Source: Oidiodendron maius Zn (taxonomy: Eukaryota > Ascomycota > Leotiomycetes > Myxotrichaceae). Taken from it: 64,000 nt of DNA. Where the stretch lies: the NCBI GenBank assembly GCA_000827325.1, contig KN832877.1:1612001-1676000 (forward strand), read 5' to 3'. Positions 34,141 through 45,327 of this stretch are shown here, in pieces. Position numbers and translations under genes: made by a program. How positions within the stretch are numbered: position 1 is the first letter of the stretch; every line of letters starts with the position of its first letter. The notes beneath the pieces were generated by a model. It saw only the letters and a list, made by a program, of their open reading frames with translations, was not told where the DNA came from and searched no databases.

Positions 34141-35635
34141 ACCGGTGCTACGGAGAAGAATGTCTGTGCTGAATGTTAACCAACAATCGGGCATACAATC
34201 TAGTCCTCTTCCTCTTCTCGATGACATTTCCCTGCCGAGGGCGGGGAGGATGCGGAGTCTGGGGTTCGGCTTAATGGAGGATAATGTAGATGTGGATCCG
34301 CAATATGCCTCGGGTGAGGGCATCCAGGAGTCCCATTAGCCCCTCGCGGGGAAGAAATTGGCCAGGTGATATCTAGACTCTCTCAGGTAGGGAGATTCAC
34401 GGTATGTCAGTATGACACGACCAACACCCCTGATCATGGTTTGCATGGGGTTCGGATCGGATTAGTGATGACAGATTGAGTGGCTTGTGATTGCCGATTG
34501 GCTCTGGCATAGAGTGTTGATCTGTCCTCGAAGCCCTGGCTAAGGGAGGCAACAAACCTGAAACGCCAAGGCTGGATGAAGAACTTGCCGGCCGTCTCCT
34601 TGCATTAGGGTGAGACAGAGAATTTTCTGGGTGATTGAGCATATGATATCGTTTTCTACGCAGGAGACAGAGAGTCTAGGGACAGCCAACCACGCCTTCT
34701 GACTGGATTATAGGCATTGATGTGAATGACGTAGCTTGTAATGGAAGCTATCTGAATTTGATTCCCTGCCTATATAGATCCAAGGCTGGGGCTCTAAGTT
34801 ACCTGTAATTTAGGGAAGACTTGTATCGCTGTATCGCCTACAGATAAAGTACGTCAGCGTGGGCCCTAACCCACGTGGTCTCGATTTCCGTTAACAGACT
34901 AGAGCCAGGAACATTCCCGTTGTTATGTCTCCCAGTGCGGATCTCCGAACCCTGGTCTGTTACTACTTAAGAGGCTGGGGCAAGTTGGCCCCTTTTTCGG
35001 GTTCTCCTGTCGGCATGTCTGCTTTTGCCGAGGACCGTGGATCTGCCTCGTATTACTTCGGCTCTGGCAAAACGTAAGGGGGTTGGCTGGTTCATCAACT
35101 TCATTACAACCCCTGTCCCTTTCCCCGGGATGCAGGAGCAAAGGTTACACTTTATTTTCTTGTCTTTATACAAGTATTTGCATTTTTCTTTCCCTCGCTT
35201 GTTCTGAAAGCAGCTTGCCCATCTTAGCACAGCCGCGATCGTGAACTGCGCTACTTTGTACGGACATCAAGATCCCCAACCCTCTAGCCCAATTCTCATA
35301 GTATCCTAAAATCTCACTGCGTTGACATTAGTATTACTTGATGAGGATATCAGTGATAAATCTCGTTCAGTTAAGCTAATTATAGGACACTGCCGTATTC
35401 TACTCGGCTAATTACTATCCGTCCTACGTCGTAGTCCCGATTCTCTGGCCCATGCACACGTAAAGGGGTCTCAGCAGTTGTACTGTTAGGAAAGCCATGT
35501 GACTCATGAATGAACATGGCCTCCCTTGCGTATAATTTTTACAAACCAACCTTGCATCACTTCCTTCACTTCCCGCCACACCTCAGAAATGGATTCACTA
35601 GAACTGGAAACAAGAAACATAATTGGGTATATAAT
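34141..35635. other. Intergenic, nothing supported
   Basis: Several 60-90 codon frames on both strands, none with a recognised motif. Confidence 0.45.
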
Positions 35636-36761
35636 CTACTGCCACTTAGCCTGCCCGCGCCTCCTAAATTCCGCAGCTCCTTTCGCAGCAACGACCAATG
35701 CGTCCTGTGCAAATACAGGCGGGACCCTCCCCATATGCTCCATCACTGCCTCCTCAAGTGCCTTCCTGAATTCTCCATCGACCATATCCCCTGTCAGCAC
35801 AATACTCTTCGGCTTTTCCATGGCCGGCGTCTCAACCATCCTCTGTACGATTGCCGCCTTTACATTTCGCCAATACTCCTGCTCACTGGCATATTTCTTC
35901 CTCGCGTCCCACCCTAGCTCAAAACTCACCATCCGCATACTCAAAGGCTCCAAAGCTCCTATTGCTGTCCTTATCGTCGCCAACGTCGACGTCAGCGCTG
36001 TCCGGGAATAATGAACCGCTAGCACATGGGTAGATGGGAACAACTCCTCTTGACACCGCGTATCATTCCGCCAATGTTTACACAGACCGAAACCGTAACC
36101 GGCATATGCGCTGGACGCCTCCCAAAGGATGGGATGGAACATGGCCTTGGGGATTATATACTTCAGTTTTGCGTACTCGCAGATGTCCTCAACGTCGTCC
36201 TGGTACAAGGCTTCGAGGTGCGTGGTGGTCAGAGTAGCGTCTGAGATGGTGATACCCAAGTCTGACTCGATCTGAGAGCGCAGTTCCCTAATAACACCAG
36301 AGAGAACTCCTACATCATGGGACGCGGGTAGACCGGCTTTCTTCCGAGTCCTGCGAGCCATGACTCGCGGGATGTCTTTGAAGTACTCGTCCATGTCACC
36401 ATATGGTGGTCTGAGGATTGATCATTAGCAACTTTTACACTATACGTGGAAAACGGATTAATAGAAATACTTACGCAAGGTGTCGTGAAGATTCAAGGGA
36501 TAACCTCGCCATGACGGCCTGATATTCATCGTCTCCATAGACGACCCAGGTACGAGTCTCCTTCTCCGCAAGCGCATTGTCAATAATAACAGCCGCCGAG
36601 CCATACGACGACGCAAGACTGAACCCCACGCTGTAATTAGTGGTTGGAGTTGAAGTTGCTAGAATCAGTGGCTGTTGAGCGCCAGGAACACCCAGGAATG
36701 CGTGCGTTGGCGTAATTCCCCACAAGCACGCGAGCCATGCGACAAGACTGAGGCTATTCAT
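35636..36761 (-). CDS. Secreted Hsp70/actin-fold protein with degenerate ATP motifs
   Basis: Two exons, 36761-36475 and 36410-35636 (64-nt phase-2 intron), 353 residues. A signal peptide (MNSLSLVAWLACLWGITPTHAF) leads into a domain that follows the Hsp70 order. The phosphate-1-like segment is VGFSLASSYGSAAVI. ITISDATLTTTHLEALYQDD matches the linker ITVPxxF region. EASSAYAGYGFGLC sits where NEPTAAAIAYGLD is expected, VLAVHYSRTALTSTL where DLGGGTFDVS is expected, and PKSIVLTGDMVDGEF where VLVGGSTRxP is expected. The DLG/DxG phosphate-binding acids are missing, so ATP hydrolysis is doubtful. Fungal secreted proteins of this kind are known but uncharacterised. Confidence 0.65.
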
Positions 36762-37636
36762 CCTTAAGCCCAATGTCCAGAGGTTGAGCAGTAGAAACGC
36801 AGCGTATAGTTCTCTGGGATATTGTAGCGATATAAGGTTAGGTGGGTAGCTTTGCAGGCGGCCGAATGTTGACAGGTAGATAGAACAGAACGAGAATAAT
36901 ATCTGGCTGGCCGAGGGAAGAGATCTCCTGCAGAGCCAAACATAGATTCTGGAGGATGAGGTTAAAACGCCAACTTTCGAGTCCGCGCCACCCGTGTATA
37001 TATATGTAGGTAAGTGTGGGGCGGAGTCGCTTATTCTTAATTGGTTGGTTACGGCAACTCGTTTCTGTGCTCCTCCAGCAATGCAAGAGCGATCTTTTAA
37101 CTTGTGGCTTTCTGTATCAAGTGAATCGGTTATAGAGTTTAAGTTGTTGTTATAATTTTCGCACTCAGTTTGTTATTTCATGGTATAGATGCCGTACATT
37201 ACCCTGTATTTTGCGAATTTGGCTTTCTTGGCTGCACAGCCAGCCAACAACATGCCGGCCGATTCCAAGAGACCTGCGCCGCCACCCAACAGCTAGGCTG
37301 AAGAGGATTTAGGATGAATAAATATAGCCCCTATACTGTGCCACCATGTTCAAGTAGGCTTTGAAATTGCCAATATTTTGAATTGACCATACTTGAGAAT
37401 AGATGAAACGAGGCAGACTACGTGAAAGAAGGAAGGGGCTAGGACCGAAGACTAGGGCCTTTGGATTGAATCGGTATCATGGCTTATAAATATCAGATAG
37501 CGTCGAGGTAAACTAGGGATGGATTTAGAAAGTCATGATAACTCTATCTTGTCGTGTTCTACCAAGGCGCTCTCCTCGCTTTCAATTGATACTCATATAG
37601 CGACTCTTTCTCGAAAAGCTCTTCAAACTTTCCTCA
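36762..37636. other. Intergenic between divergent secreted-protein genes
   Basis: Divergent promoter space for the Hsp70-fold gene (minus) and the SGNH hydrolase gene (plus). No coding region supported. Confidence 0.5.
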
Positions 37637-39447
37637 ATGAGGTACTTTTTGCGTGGTAAAGGTGCGGGGCTTGCCCTCGTCACCACTATCTTGCTCCACA
37701 CGGCTACAGCTGATCCAAAAGCGAATCTACCCTCGCACAATGCGAGAAACTGTGAGTACTCTACGTCAAAGGACTGAATTGCCAGAACATCAAGTCTGCT
37801 GAAACCAAGCCACATTCTAATACGGTTTTAATAGTGGATGGCGGTATACAGCTTGCAAGGTCTCCTCCACCAGCCCCCTCGCAATCCTCTGTCGCTGCGT
37901 CAGACGCTTTTGAATGGGGCGCTATAGGAGACTCTTGGACATCCGGCGTGGCTTACTCGGCAGCTACTGTCTATTCTTATACTGATTTGGAATATTGCTA
38001 CCGTACAAACCAAGCCTGGGGCGCTAGGATGGAAGCTACTACAGGCTGGACTGTTGGAAGCCAAAAATTCCATTTTGCTGGCTGCGGAGGGACGTTGATG
38101 AATGATATCAAGCGACAGATGGGTAAAACAGGAAATTCCCAGCTGGTCATAGGCACCCTTGGTGGCAACAATGGTTTCTTCGGGGACATTGCCCGAGCAT
38201 GCATCTACCAGCCTGATCCTGGGCCATGGGGTCCTACCTACGACGAAGACCCAAATGGCGAGGGGCAATGCAAGAAGAACCTGGCCAAGTCCCGAGAATA
38301 TATCCAACTGGCTAACGGTGGTTTGCGGGACCAGTTCAAAAGCACCCTTGATGATATCTTTGCATTTAAACAGACGAATGGGCAGCGGGTGCCTAGGTTT
38401 GATATTTATGTCAGTTCGTACGTGCAGTTCTTCGACGCTACTACTGACCCCTGCGATGAATGGACCTTTGGCCGGTGGTTCAGCGTTGCGTATCCAAAGC
38501 TAGTTAAGCCTTTGCGTGCAGAGATGAACGAGTTGGTGCAGATGTTTAACGATGTCCAAGCCGATGTCATCAAGAACTACCCAAAGAACTTAGCCTACGA
38601 TTACAACGTGCATTATATTCCCATCTCTGATGAATTCCAAGGCCACCGCTTCTGTGAAGCGAACCATAGCGAGAACGACCAGTGGACCAGTAGCGACGTC
38701 TGGATCTGGAATCTCCAGTGGAATGACGGCGACACGGGCGGTAAGACCCAGCCTTCTGGAGCACCCAATGGGCCACTCCCCATCATGTCATTGGATACGC
38801 AAAACAGGACGAGTCTAGATAACCAGCTCTTCACCGGCAGTGACGTGAAGGCGCTTCAATCAGGATTTGGCTGGACAGCCCGCCCTTTCCATCCAAAACC
38901 GTTAGGATATCAGCATATGTCAGACTATTTTATCCAGAAATTAAAGGATGATAAGGTTCCCGGCGTTGCGGGTGCAAACGCGGCAAGCCCTACGACAAAA
39001 GGCCTTCCCGCAAAAACTACTCAATCCTCTCCCCCGACGAAGGCGCCCGCCTATGCCACTGGCTCTTGCTGTTTTCACGTGGACGAGTATCAAAACTGCA
39101 ACCCGATGACCAACAATCTGTATGCGAACATAACTTTGGTCGATAACAATAAGAATATCATCTATCAGACACCGCAGAAGAGTCTGGCAGACGGCCATCT
39201 TGGTGATCCCATCAACGACGGTGACCACATGACCATCCAAGGCCCACTACCCTCCCCGATCGCCGTGACGGGTGAGCATGAGAATGATTACATTCAGTTT
39301 AGCTACGGGAGCCTGAGCTGGACGAGCAGGGACAGCAGATGCAGCAATGGCGGCTGGAACCCCCGTGACGGTCCGGTATGCCGTGGTGGCCGAGGGTTCC
39401 GGCCTCAGTCTGCTGAGAACCAGATTGATTGCTGCTTTCCATGTTAA
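37637..39447 (+). CDS. Secreted SGNH/GDSL-type hydrolase with Cys-rich C-terminal domain
   Basis: Two exons, 37637-37751 and 37835-39447 (83-nt intron), 575 residues. The N-terminal MRYFLRGKGAGLALVTTILL is a signal peptide. SGNH blocks: nucleophile Ser72 in AIGDSWTSGVAYS, oxyanion Gly in HFAGCGGTLMND, Asn in GTLGGNNGFF, and the late His in ARPFHPKPLGYQHMSDY. The domain ends at about residue 390. A Pro/Thr/Ser/Lys linker leads to a Cys-rich module of about 130 residues (TGSCCFHVDEYQNC to NQIDCCFPC), perhaps wall- or carbohydrate-binding. Likely an extracellular esterase or lipase; substrate unknown. Confidence 0.85.
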
Positions 39448-40177
39448 CTACCCTGAAAATTCTCGAGATGTCTGAAAGATTTCCCTGTTGGTCTGAGCCA
39501 CTCAGGGGACGCGCCGTCTTCGCTTGGTCGCCAGTCCAACTTCCCTTCAGCCTTACGTCTGTTACCCGCGAAACATCACCCCGGTTATATAGATAACTGA
39601 TTCAAATATATTCTGAAACTAGTTCATGTATACCTTGAACTTAGAGGAAGCTGAATTTCTTGTTGAGGATATATTTGAAATATAGAGGCTCAGTTATAAG
39701 TATATAAACTGGGGTTGTAACTATTTTTTTTTTAGAACAGAGTAGCTTTTACTGGAATTATATACTGATCATATGAGTTGAAACCTACTCAATAAGCAAG
39801 AATTTGCCATTTTCTTGACGGGTAACCATTCCTGCAAGAGAAATTATTCAGCCTTGATGTGATCCTTAATCTCCGCGCTCACTTGCCAGTTCCAGCAGTT
39901 TTCATGAATTAATAAGACATACCAACGGTCGAGATCAATATAAATGGGTAACAAAGAATCACAAAAAAATCTAGCCTGATGCCCGTCTTCTTCAAAAACA
40001 CTTCACTCCATCCACAGAAACTAAACAAAAGAACGAATTGCGCAATCTGGGTTTGTTGATTGTGACTAACGCTTGCGGGGGTCTCGGTATTAGAGCGCGA
40101 AGGTTTTCTTCATCCTCATAATCGAGGCCAGTATCCTGGTCAAATAGCCAATGCTTGTCGATATAGTAGGCTAGTAA
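39448..40177. other. 3' intergenic region
   Basis: AT-rich sequence with a poly-T run near 39723. No feature seen beyond likely 3' UTRs. Confidence 0.5.
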
Positions 40178-40640
40178 CTACTTCTCTGTGTGTGAAGCAT
40201 AACTGTTTGTAGCATGATGGCCAATTCTTTGACCGAATTTCTGGGGTTTTGTATTCCAGATATCGTTGTTGACCACGTCGGTTCGAGTGTGGCCTTCAAA
40301 ATGGCCGCTCATAGCTCTGATAATTTGATACTTCAAGCCTCGATCGAGCCTTGCGAAGGCTTTATTGGGGTTGGAGAAATTGAGCGCATAGGTCGTGTCT
40401 GGCTTGAAGAAGGTGAGTTTGTCGGGGAGCATCTTCTGAAAATATCCTTGGAGGATCTGGTCTTTAGTTGCAGCTCCACTTAGCGGCTGATGGCTGCTTT
40501 CTCTGAAAGTAAGGAAAGCTACGATTTGCTTGCGCCTTTTCAGGCTATAATGACATTATGCTTATGAGAGTCAATCTTAGAACTTTTAAGTGAGAGGTTG
40601 AGGTGCTTGGTGCGTTGGTGAAGATTCCACATCTTGAAGT
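40178..40640 (-). CDS. Small hypothetical protein (5' exon uncertain)
   Basis: A minus-strand frame reads PLSGAATKDQILQGYFQKML, TFFKPDTTYALNFSNPNKAF, IIRAMSGHFEGHTRTDVVNN and stops at 40178. Codon use and composition look coding, and a plausible acceptor (ttactttcag) precedes it near 40510. The start should lie in a short upstream exon near 40550-40640, where ATGs exist in two frames; the choice is not resolved. No family recognised and no signal peptide visible. Confidence 0.4.
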
Positions 40641-41039
40641 CAGGGTCATGAGGTGAGTAAGCTTAGAATAGTTGAGATACTCTACATTTCCGAAAATAAA
40701 TAAAGCTAAAGCTCCGCTAGATTTGGAATAATTTGGAATAAATGCACGTTATAGGGCTCCGTCTATTCTCGTAATTGAACAAATTTGATTCGAATCAAAG
40801 CGAGAGCATGCTGCAGCCGAGCGGCCCTAACTATTTCAGTCTCTTTTTAAGCAAAGCTGTAAGAAGGGAAGTGGAAGGTTGCTTTGAATTGAATCTCTTA
40901 TTTTGTTGCTGGCTGTTCGGTCTCAAGTAGGTTTTTCCCGCACGAGCAGTACAGCACCTCACTTCCCGTTCTGTTTTTATCCTTTTTCGAAAAGCTAATA
41001 TTCCACAAATTATAAATAATCCTCTCTCTACGGCTATCT
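40641..41039. other. Intergenic
   Basis: No coding or repeat feature seen. Confidence 0.5.
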
Positions 41040-44000
41040 TCAGCTTATAAGTATCCCCCGTACCGTAGAAGTCTTAGCAATATCCATCGCTGTTTTCCCC
41101 TGGTTATTCCTTGCTGTGGTTTCAGCACCATGCTCAAGCAGCAGTCGAACCAGTTCTGCGTGTCCATTAAAGGCAGCTTCATGCAGTGCTTCCCACCCAT
41201 CAGCATTCTTCGCTCTGACATTCGCACCTTTTTTTATGAGTAACTTGGCTATTCCCTCCCAACCATTCAAAGCTGCTCCATGCAGCGGGGTCCATTTGTA
41301 TCCATCGCTGGCCCCGACGTTAGCCCCCTTGTCTAGCAAGAGTTGTACCATCTCTCTATGGCCACTAAAGGCTGCCCCATGCAACGGCGTCCAGCCATGG
41401 TCATCTTCGGCCGAGACCATTGCTCCATTGGCAAGCAATAACTGCACCACACTTAATAAATTATCTGCAGCCGCTCTATGCATTGCAGTCCATCCATCGC
41501 TATTCCTTGCCGAGACTTTCATCGTTCCCCAATTCTTGCGGAGCACATCTGCAACTGCCAGTTCATCGCATTCGGCCACCAATTTGTACAGCGGCGTCCA
41601 ACCAAGCTGGTCTATTGTCATGGGGTCTGCCGCACGGTTAATCAGTAACTTTATCATCCCAGCGTGCCCTTTAGAGCAAGCTAGATGTAGCGGTGTTTCT
41701 TGATCCCCATCCTTCGCCTGGATATCTGCACCCTTCTCTAGTAGCATGCGTGCTATTTTGTCGCGTCCATTCAGAGCTGCTAGGTGAAGAGGAGTTCGTT
41801 TCATCTCGCTATTCCTGGCGACGAGCAGTATCTCACCCCCGTTCTCGAGCAAAAAGTCCACTGCTTCTTCTCGTCCATTTGCCGCGGCTAGATGAAGAAC
41901 AGTATCTCCATTACCATCCGTTGCCTCCATATCAGCGCCGTTCTTTAGCAGCAGCTTTATGAGATCGCTATCTCCCATCGTGGCTGCGCAAAGCAGAGAA
42001 TGTCCCTTGCTTCTATCGTTTCCATCATAGAACAGGAGCATACGGGTGATTTGAAGTTCTGCATGTTCAAGCGCAATCGTCAAAGGAGTTCGCCCACTCC
42101 CGTCTACTTCAAAGAGGAGTTCTTGGTTAAATGAGAGCAACAATTCCACCATACCAATTTGGCGATTCTCTACAGCGTAATGCAAAGCAGTTTTTCCTTT
42201 CTTGTCTCTAGCGTCCACGGCAGCATTCAGATCAATCAACAATGCCACCGCAGATTCATCACAGTGCGGTTTGTTTCTCAACTCCTGAATAAGAAGCGAC
42301 TCTCCTCGGGAGTTCTGTTTGTTGACCTCTGAATACCTTTCTGGGAGCTCTTTCCATAGACTTTGGTAGTCCTCGAAGTTCAGTCTCCTCCTATCGGCAT
42401 CCCTAGTTCGAGAATGTTCAGCGCCATATACCTGCTGGCAAGCATTGTGGTAGCCTACGTATGCATCTCCTGCTTCTTTCCAGGCCTGCTTCATCCTGTA
42501 AGTGCGGGACGCGATCTCGATTCGGTAGCCAACCCAAAGAGCTGTATTTTCTGCACTCTCAAATAGTTCTTCGCGCTCTTGCCGTTTAATGTCTCGTAAG
42601 ATACTCAGAAGAGCTCTTAAGTCTGTTGATCTTGGCAGAAGCTTACTCATCTGCAATTCTGGAACAATGCTGACGTAGGCATTTCCCACTGTTGCCAATT
42701 CAACGCGGCCTAGATCCTCTGCTATCCTAGATATTGTCTGACTGGCAAGGCTATAAGAGTCAAATTTGGCTTTCGGCGCAGAAAAAGCAGTAACATCGCT
42801 GATAGGACCAATAGCCTCGGCAATCTGAGCAAGGAGCATCGAGAACAGGATTTGAGCAAAGATAATTTGGGGGGGAGTTTCGACAATGATGGTTAGCATT
42901 CCGCCGACAGATTCCATCGAGCGAGGGAAGAGGCGGTGACTAGGAATCAACATCTCTGAAAGCTCGACTTGCGTTTCACTGAGTTTGTGGTACTCTAGAC
43001 CTGCAGGCATCCACAGTTTGAACTCTTCGTTTTCATCGTCCAAGTGGCCAAGGATTCTCAAACTTCTTCCACCATCAAAGTCCTCTTTATCTGGCACCTG
43101 CTCGTGGTAATCTAGCATCCACAATCCCAGGATCGCCACAATTTCGGTGGCATCGACCTTCCACTTCCAATCACCCTCTATCTTCTTTCGCTTTATTGCA
43201 ATCGTCACACTCTCGGTTATTCTGCGGGGTTCTCTTCCCACGAAGCCCAGCTCATTGGGCCCTAATTTGCTTACACTAACGTTGAGTTTCCATTCAAAGT
43301 CGCCATTCCCCGGCATGTATCCAGGGTAAGCGTAGTTCATCAGAGCCTCAACTGCAGAGCTGAGAGACTTCGCTGTGCCATAAAATTGGCTGGTCCATCC
43401 TGACATACTCTCTAGCCGTTTTCGTGCGTTCAAAACTTGACTGGCAAGAATGCTGCTGCCGGTTTCTGGGGTGATTGCCGCTTCCAAGTTGCTAGTTGAT
43501 GCTGTTTTGGAAGAGACTATCCTCCAAGATTTGCACTCTTTCAACTCACGTGCCATCCAGTCTAGTTCATATCCATTCGGAAGTGGTTGGACTTTCGGTG
43601 GGTAGGCAACATGTCTTCTAACCACTGCTCTAAGCGCAGTCATTATGCCGATTGCTACCAACTGACAAATTGTGACAGACCAATGTAAGAATCTGAGAGC
43701 AGAGAATTGGGCGACGAAACCAACTACACTAATAATAGTAGCAATAACTGTCTGTGTTTCCCTCCCTGGGTCGTAATCTCGATTGGATTTTCGTAGCCGA
43801 TGGTCCCCCTGACTTGAAATGGCGAAGGACTCGAATTCCTGGTCGCTGATGCGTGTGCCCCTTTGTAGCCAGGCGAGAGTCACATCACTTCTCTCGGGAG
43901 ACCATTGACCCTTTTTGGAACCACTTTCGATGATGTGGGAACACATCACCATTCCTACCACCAATAGTGCAGTACCCATCGCCATCAAAGGGAATGCATA

Positions 44001-44753
44001 AGATCCAACAGGTTCGCCTGCATTTTCGAACCTTGGCTTCCAATCGTTGACAAGAGTTTCCACAGCGGCAAGGCACACCACAGCAGACTGTGCAAAAATT
44101 CCGAATACTGTTAACAAAAAGAGTTCAGAGTCACTTGCTCCGCCCCCATTAACGCTCAAGGCAATGTTCGGCGGGGACGTTCGGAACTCCTCATCTGCGA
44201 GGGGCAGATCTTCCAGGTCGATCTTATCCTCACGTTTGAACGTCGTTGATTTTATGATGCCGTCCTGTAAGGCCTCCGTGAAGCTTCTTATCCCATGACG
44301 AGGATCATCGAGGAGGACATCTTTATTGTCGTCCGGACTCAAGACTAACTCGACAATCGACGGTGTCCCGAGAACCCTCACAATAGCCCGTCCGTTCCAC
44401 AGCTCACAAACGTCTTCTGAGGTCGAAGACATCAATTCGACTTCAACATCACCCCAACTTTCTCTTGCACGACCAATTATAGCTTTGAGCCACGCTGGAC
44501 CGCTTACTCTTATTGCTCCGACGATCGCGGTGATGATTCCCAAGGCACCCATTGCGAAAATGATGTTATCTTTCCATCCCATCGATCCAGCCATGAATTG
44601 TTTTGCAACTTGTTCACCGAAGAGAGCAAGTAGAGGAGCGATGTCCGTAGCCAGGTTATTGGTGAAGTCATTTCCACTGTCTGCCATCGCAACCGAAGCC
44701 AGAAAGAGAAGGCTCAGACACCAAATTGACAATCGGTATTGCTGAGAATCCAT
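41040..44753 (-). CDS. Large multi-pass membrane protein with C-terminal ankyrin repeats
   Basis: Intronless, 1237 residues. A signal-like hydrophobic start (IWCLSLLFLASVAMA) precedes the conserved block DFTNNLATDIAPLLALFGEQ, the membrane segment IIFAMGALGIITAIVGAIRV and GRARESWGDVEVELMSSTSE. Three or four further hydrophobic segments follow (LLTVFGIFAQSAVVCLAAVE, AFPLMAMGTALLVVGMVMC, IATIISVVGFVAQF...). A long middle region is of unknown fold. From about residue 850 there are about twelve canonical ankyrin repeats (G-x-TPLHxAAxxGHxxxVxxLLxxGA). This fungal family is recurrent in Pezizomycotina and uncharacterised. A membrane receptor or scaffold role is only inference. Confidence 0.85.
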   Translation of the reverse strand: MDSQQYRLSIWCLSLLFLASVAMADSGNDFTNNLATDIAPLLALFGEQVAKQFMAGSMGWKDNIIFAMGALGIITAIVGAIRVSGPAWLKAIIGRARESWGDVEVELMSSTSEDVCELWNGRAIVRVLGTPSIVELVLSPDDNKDVLLDDPRHGIRSFTEALQDGIIKSTTFKREDKIDLEDLPLADEEFRTSPPNIALSVNGGGASDSELFLLTVFGIFAQSAVVCLAAVETLVNDWKPRFENAGEPVGSYAFPLMAMGTALLVVGMVMCSHIIESGSKKGQWSPERSDVTLAWLQRGTRISDQEFESFAISSQGDHRLRKSNRDYDPGRETQTVIATIISVVGFVAQFSALRFLHWSVTICQLVAIGIMTALRAVVRRHVAYPPKVQPLPNGYELDWMARELKECKSWRIVSSKTASTSNLEAAITPETGSSILASQVLNARKRLESMSGWTSQFYGTAKSLSSAVEALMNYAYPGYMPGNGDFEWKLNVSVSKLGPNELGFVGREPRRITESVTIAIKRKKIEGDWKWKVDATEIVAILGLWMLDYHEQVPDKEDFDGGRSLRILGHLDDENEEFKLWMPAGLEYHKLSETQVELSEMLIPSHRLFPRSMESVGGMLTIIVETPPQIIFAQILFSMLLAQIAEAIGPISDVTAFSAPKAKFDSYSLASQTISRIAEDLGRVELATVGNAYVSIVPELQMSKLLPRSTDLRALLSILRDIKRQEREELFESAENTALWVGYRIEIASRTYRMKQAWKEAGDAYVGYHNACQQVYGAEHSRTRDADRRRLNFEDYQSLWKELPERYSEVNKQNSRGESLLIQELRNKPHCDESAVALLIDLNAAVDARDKKGKTALHYAVENRQIGMVELLLSFNQELLFEVDGSGRTPLTIALEHAELQITRMLLFYDGNDRSKGHSLLCAATMGDSDLIKLLLKNGADMEATDGNGDTVLHLAAANGREEAVDFLLENGGEILLVARNSEMKRTPLHLAALNGRDKIARMLLEKGADIQAKDGDQETPLHLACSKGHAGMIKLLINRAADPMTIDQLGWTPLYKLVAECDELAVADVLRKNWGTMKVSARNSDGWTAMHRAAADNLLSVVQLLLANGAMVSAEDDHGWTPLHGAAFSGHREMVQLLLDKGANVGASDGYKWTPLHGAALNGWEGIAKLLIKKGANVRAKNADGWEALHEAAFNGHAELVRLLLEHGAETTARNNQGKTAMDIAKTSTVRGILIS

Positions 44754-45327
44754 GATAGCGGCTGTTCCCCGTACCGCCGACTTGGTTGAAACGCAGTACC
44801 CAGAGAATTCCCAGATATAGTGAGTTCTCTTTCTCTGAAGGTCCGTGGTGAGATGGAAATAAAAAGCAAAGGCTAGTGTTGCCTAATCGGTCTCGTGCAT
44901 GGTTCAGCTGAAAATGCATGACCAACCACCATGTGAAGCTTTGAGCGACTAAACTAAATATGGCTAGACTAAGTGAAGTTATAAATAATTCTTTCATGCA
45001 ATAGGCTCAGATTTAGTTCCACTGATTCGACACTATTCCCAACCATGTGACACAAAGGCTTGGTCTTGGTTTTCTTCTGCCGAAGCGAGTCTTGCAACTT
45101 GTGACAACACCAAAAGAGTCCAATATACCAGAAGTATTTTGAGACGAAGTTCTTCCCAAAGCCATGGCAACAACACACCGGAATATGAGTGAACCAGACG
45201 TGGAGCGCCGGGCATTAAGCAGATTTAACTGCTCGCTGGTAATTGACTTGAGAAGGGATGACAATCTGCCACAGTGAGGCTCATCTGACGTACCCAACCC
45301 ATATAATGTCATATACGATGCTTATAT
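44754..45327. other. Intergenic between divergent genes
   Basis: Holds the upstream regions of the ankyrin membrane gene (minus) and the channel gene (plus). A short plus frame from 45163 (MATTHRNMSEPD...) could hold the missing first exon of the channel, but no phase-compatible donor was found. Confidence 0.4.

Noticed and set aside
40214-40483. Plus-strand 89-codon frame
   Set aside because: Antisense to a minus-strand frame that looks more protein-like and has a plausible splice acceptor.
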